A stretch of DNA of 64,000 nt from Dictyobacter aurantiacus. Its GTDB lineage: Bacteria; Chloroflexota; Ktedonobacteria; Ktedonobacterales; Ktedonobacteraceae. The notes under the pieces are model-generated. The model did not search any database and was not told the DNA's origin. It worked only from the letters and a program-made list of their open reading frames with translations. Below are positions 63,355-64,000 of this stretch, piece by piece. Positions within the stretch are counted from its first letter, which is position 1, and each line of letters begins with the position of its first letter. The stretch is taken from assembly GCF_003967515.1 (NCBI RefSeq), contig NZ_BIFQ01000001.1, forward strand, positions 4,154,001 to 4,218,000, given 5' to 3'. The translations under genes were made by a program, and so were the position numbers.

Positions 63355-64000
63355 ATGAGCCAGGATATTACAGTAACAGATATGTTTTGCGGTGCTGGTG
63401 GGTCAACGACCGGTGCAACTCTTGCTGGTGCTGACGTGCGGCTGGCCATTAATCACTGGCGCAGGGCGATCGAAACCCACAATACGAACTATCCAGAGAC
63501 CCTTCACGCGTTAACCGACTTGCATATGGCCAACCCAAGGAGATTTCCTTCGACGACGATCCTTATCGCTTCACCCGAGTGTTCCTCGCATACCCTGGCC
63601 AAGGGAAAGAAGCGTGTCAATCAGCAGCAGCTGGGGCTGTGGGAACCAGAGGAACCAGACTTGAAGGCGGAGGCAGAGGAGCGCTCGCGTTGCACCATGT
63701 GGACACCTCTGGACTGGGCGGAATATCACGGCTACCAGGCTATCATTCTGGAAAATGTCGTTGACGTCCATCTATGGCGGCCGTTCCAATCCTGGCTGCA
63801 GGCCTGGAAGAGTCTGGACTATAAATTCGAGATGGTTTACCTCAATTCGATGTTTGCCCACCCGACACCGCAGAGTCGCGATCGCATGTACTTCGTGGCC
63901 TGGAAACGCAAGAACCGCCGTCCTCGCCTCACTATCACTCCTCCGGCTTATTGTCCATCATGTGAACGGGACGTCGCTGCGGTGCAGGTTTGGAAGCGGC
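63355..64000 (+). CDS. C5-cytosine DNA methyltransferase, partial
   Basis: 215 codons to the window edge, start preceded by AAGAGGAG. Motif I is DMFCGAGGSTTG. Motif IV is LIASPECSSHTLAKG, where the catalytic Cys follows PE instead of the usual PP. Motif VI is AIILENVVD. PTPQSRDRMYFVAW is a motif VIII-like segment. The C-terminal target recognition domain lies beyond the window. The protein belongs to the phage/mobile-element type that often carries SPEC at motif IV. It sits 93 bp after the exonuclease. Confidence 0.9.
   Translation, partial: MSQDITVTDMFCGAGGSTTGATLAGADVRLAINHWRRAIETHNTNYPETLHALTDLHMANPRRFPSTTILIASPECSSHTLAKGKKRVNQQQLGLWEPEEPDLKAEAEERSRCTMWTPLDWAEYHGYQAIILENVVDVHLWRPFQSWLQAWKSLDYKFEMVYLNSMFAHPTPQSRDRMYFVAWKRKNRRPRLTITPPAYCPSCERDVAAVQVWKR

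Noticed and set aside
1..64000. tRNA or rRNA genes, which are frequent integration sites for mobile elements
   Set aside because: I looked for tRNA-like T-loop and acceptor patterns next to the mobile block and found none I can support; a tRNA scan would be decisive.

Overview
The window most resembles a chromosome segment of a spore-forming, filamentous Chloroflexota of the Ktedonobacteria type. This is an inference from gene content and mixed GC: a TIR-NB-ARC-TPR protein with a long tetratricopeptide tract, NACHT proteins, a uronate isomerase/epimerase pair under a LacI-type regulator, and a CHRD-like secreted protein. No rRNA or tRNA gene was recognised to fix the taxonomy.

Left part (1-16.1 kb) is ordinary metabolism. 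It has a glycosyltransferase fragment, a GNAT acetyltransferase, a secreted CHRD-like protein, a tandem universal stress protein, an S41 peptidase and a HAD hydrolase. A uronate block follows: a Gfo/Idh/MocA oxidoreductase, uxaC and uxaE on the minus strand, and divergently a LacI-family regulator and an ABC sugar importer (lipoprotein plus two permeases). The shared 325-bp promoter region holds a near-consensus promoter and two LacI-type operators. An orphan molybdate-binding protein closes this part.

16.6-24 kb is a defence cluster on the minus strand: a TIR-NB-ARC-TPR protein, an Mrr-type nuclease, and an XRE-NACHT ATPase whose stop codon region overlaps an HD hydrolase. From 24 to 44.7 kb the content looks like a mobile element with its own replication genes: an excisionase-like HTH protein, a sigma-like protein, an SF2 helicase, a PAPS-reductase-like protein, a primase/helicase, a family A DNA polymerase with a TubC-like docking domain, a Dam-type methylase, a NACHT-LRR protein and membrane/hypothetical proteins. 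The last membrane-protein gene is split by an IS3-family element (3-bp target duplication, matched inverted repeats). That IS is itself interrupted by a 679-nt ORF-less group II intron placed exactly between the A and the TG of the orfA start codon, so splicing would restore the transposase start.

44.7-62.3 kb is a type I-C CRISPR-Cas locus (cas3-cas5-cas8c-cas7-cas4-cas1-cas2) with a 64-repeat array. Upstream of cas3 lie three diverged 37-nt repeat-like units that keep the hairpin, followed by an intrinsic terminator. The 'spacer' after the third unit matches the putative +1 region of the cas3 promoter over 17 nt, with mismatches only at positions 6 and 12, the positions a type I crRNA does not pair. 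This is a strong candidate for a crRNA-like autorepressor of the cas operon. The 61st spacer of the array is split by a 4,244-bp composite transposon (9-bp target duplication) built from three related small TIR elements that each carry a gene for a hydrophilic repeat protein.

After the array come a DEDD-type exonuclease and a truncated C5-cytosine methyltransferase, again typical of mobile elements. This suggests, without proving it, that the CRISPR-Cas locus itself sits inside a larger mobile region.
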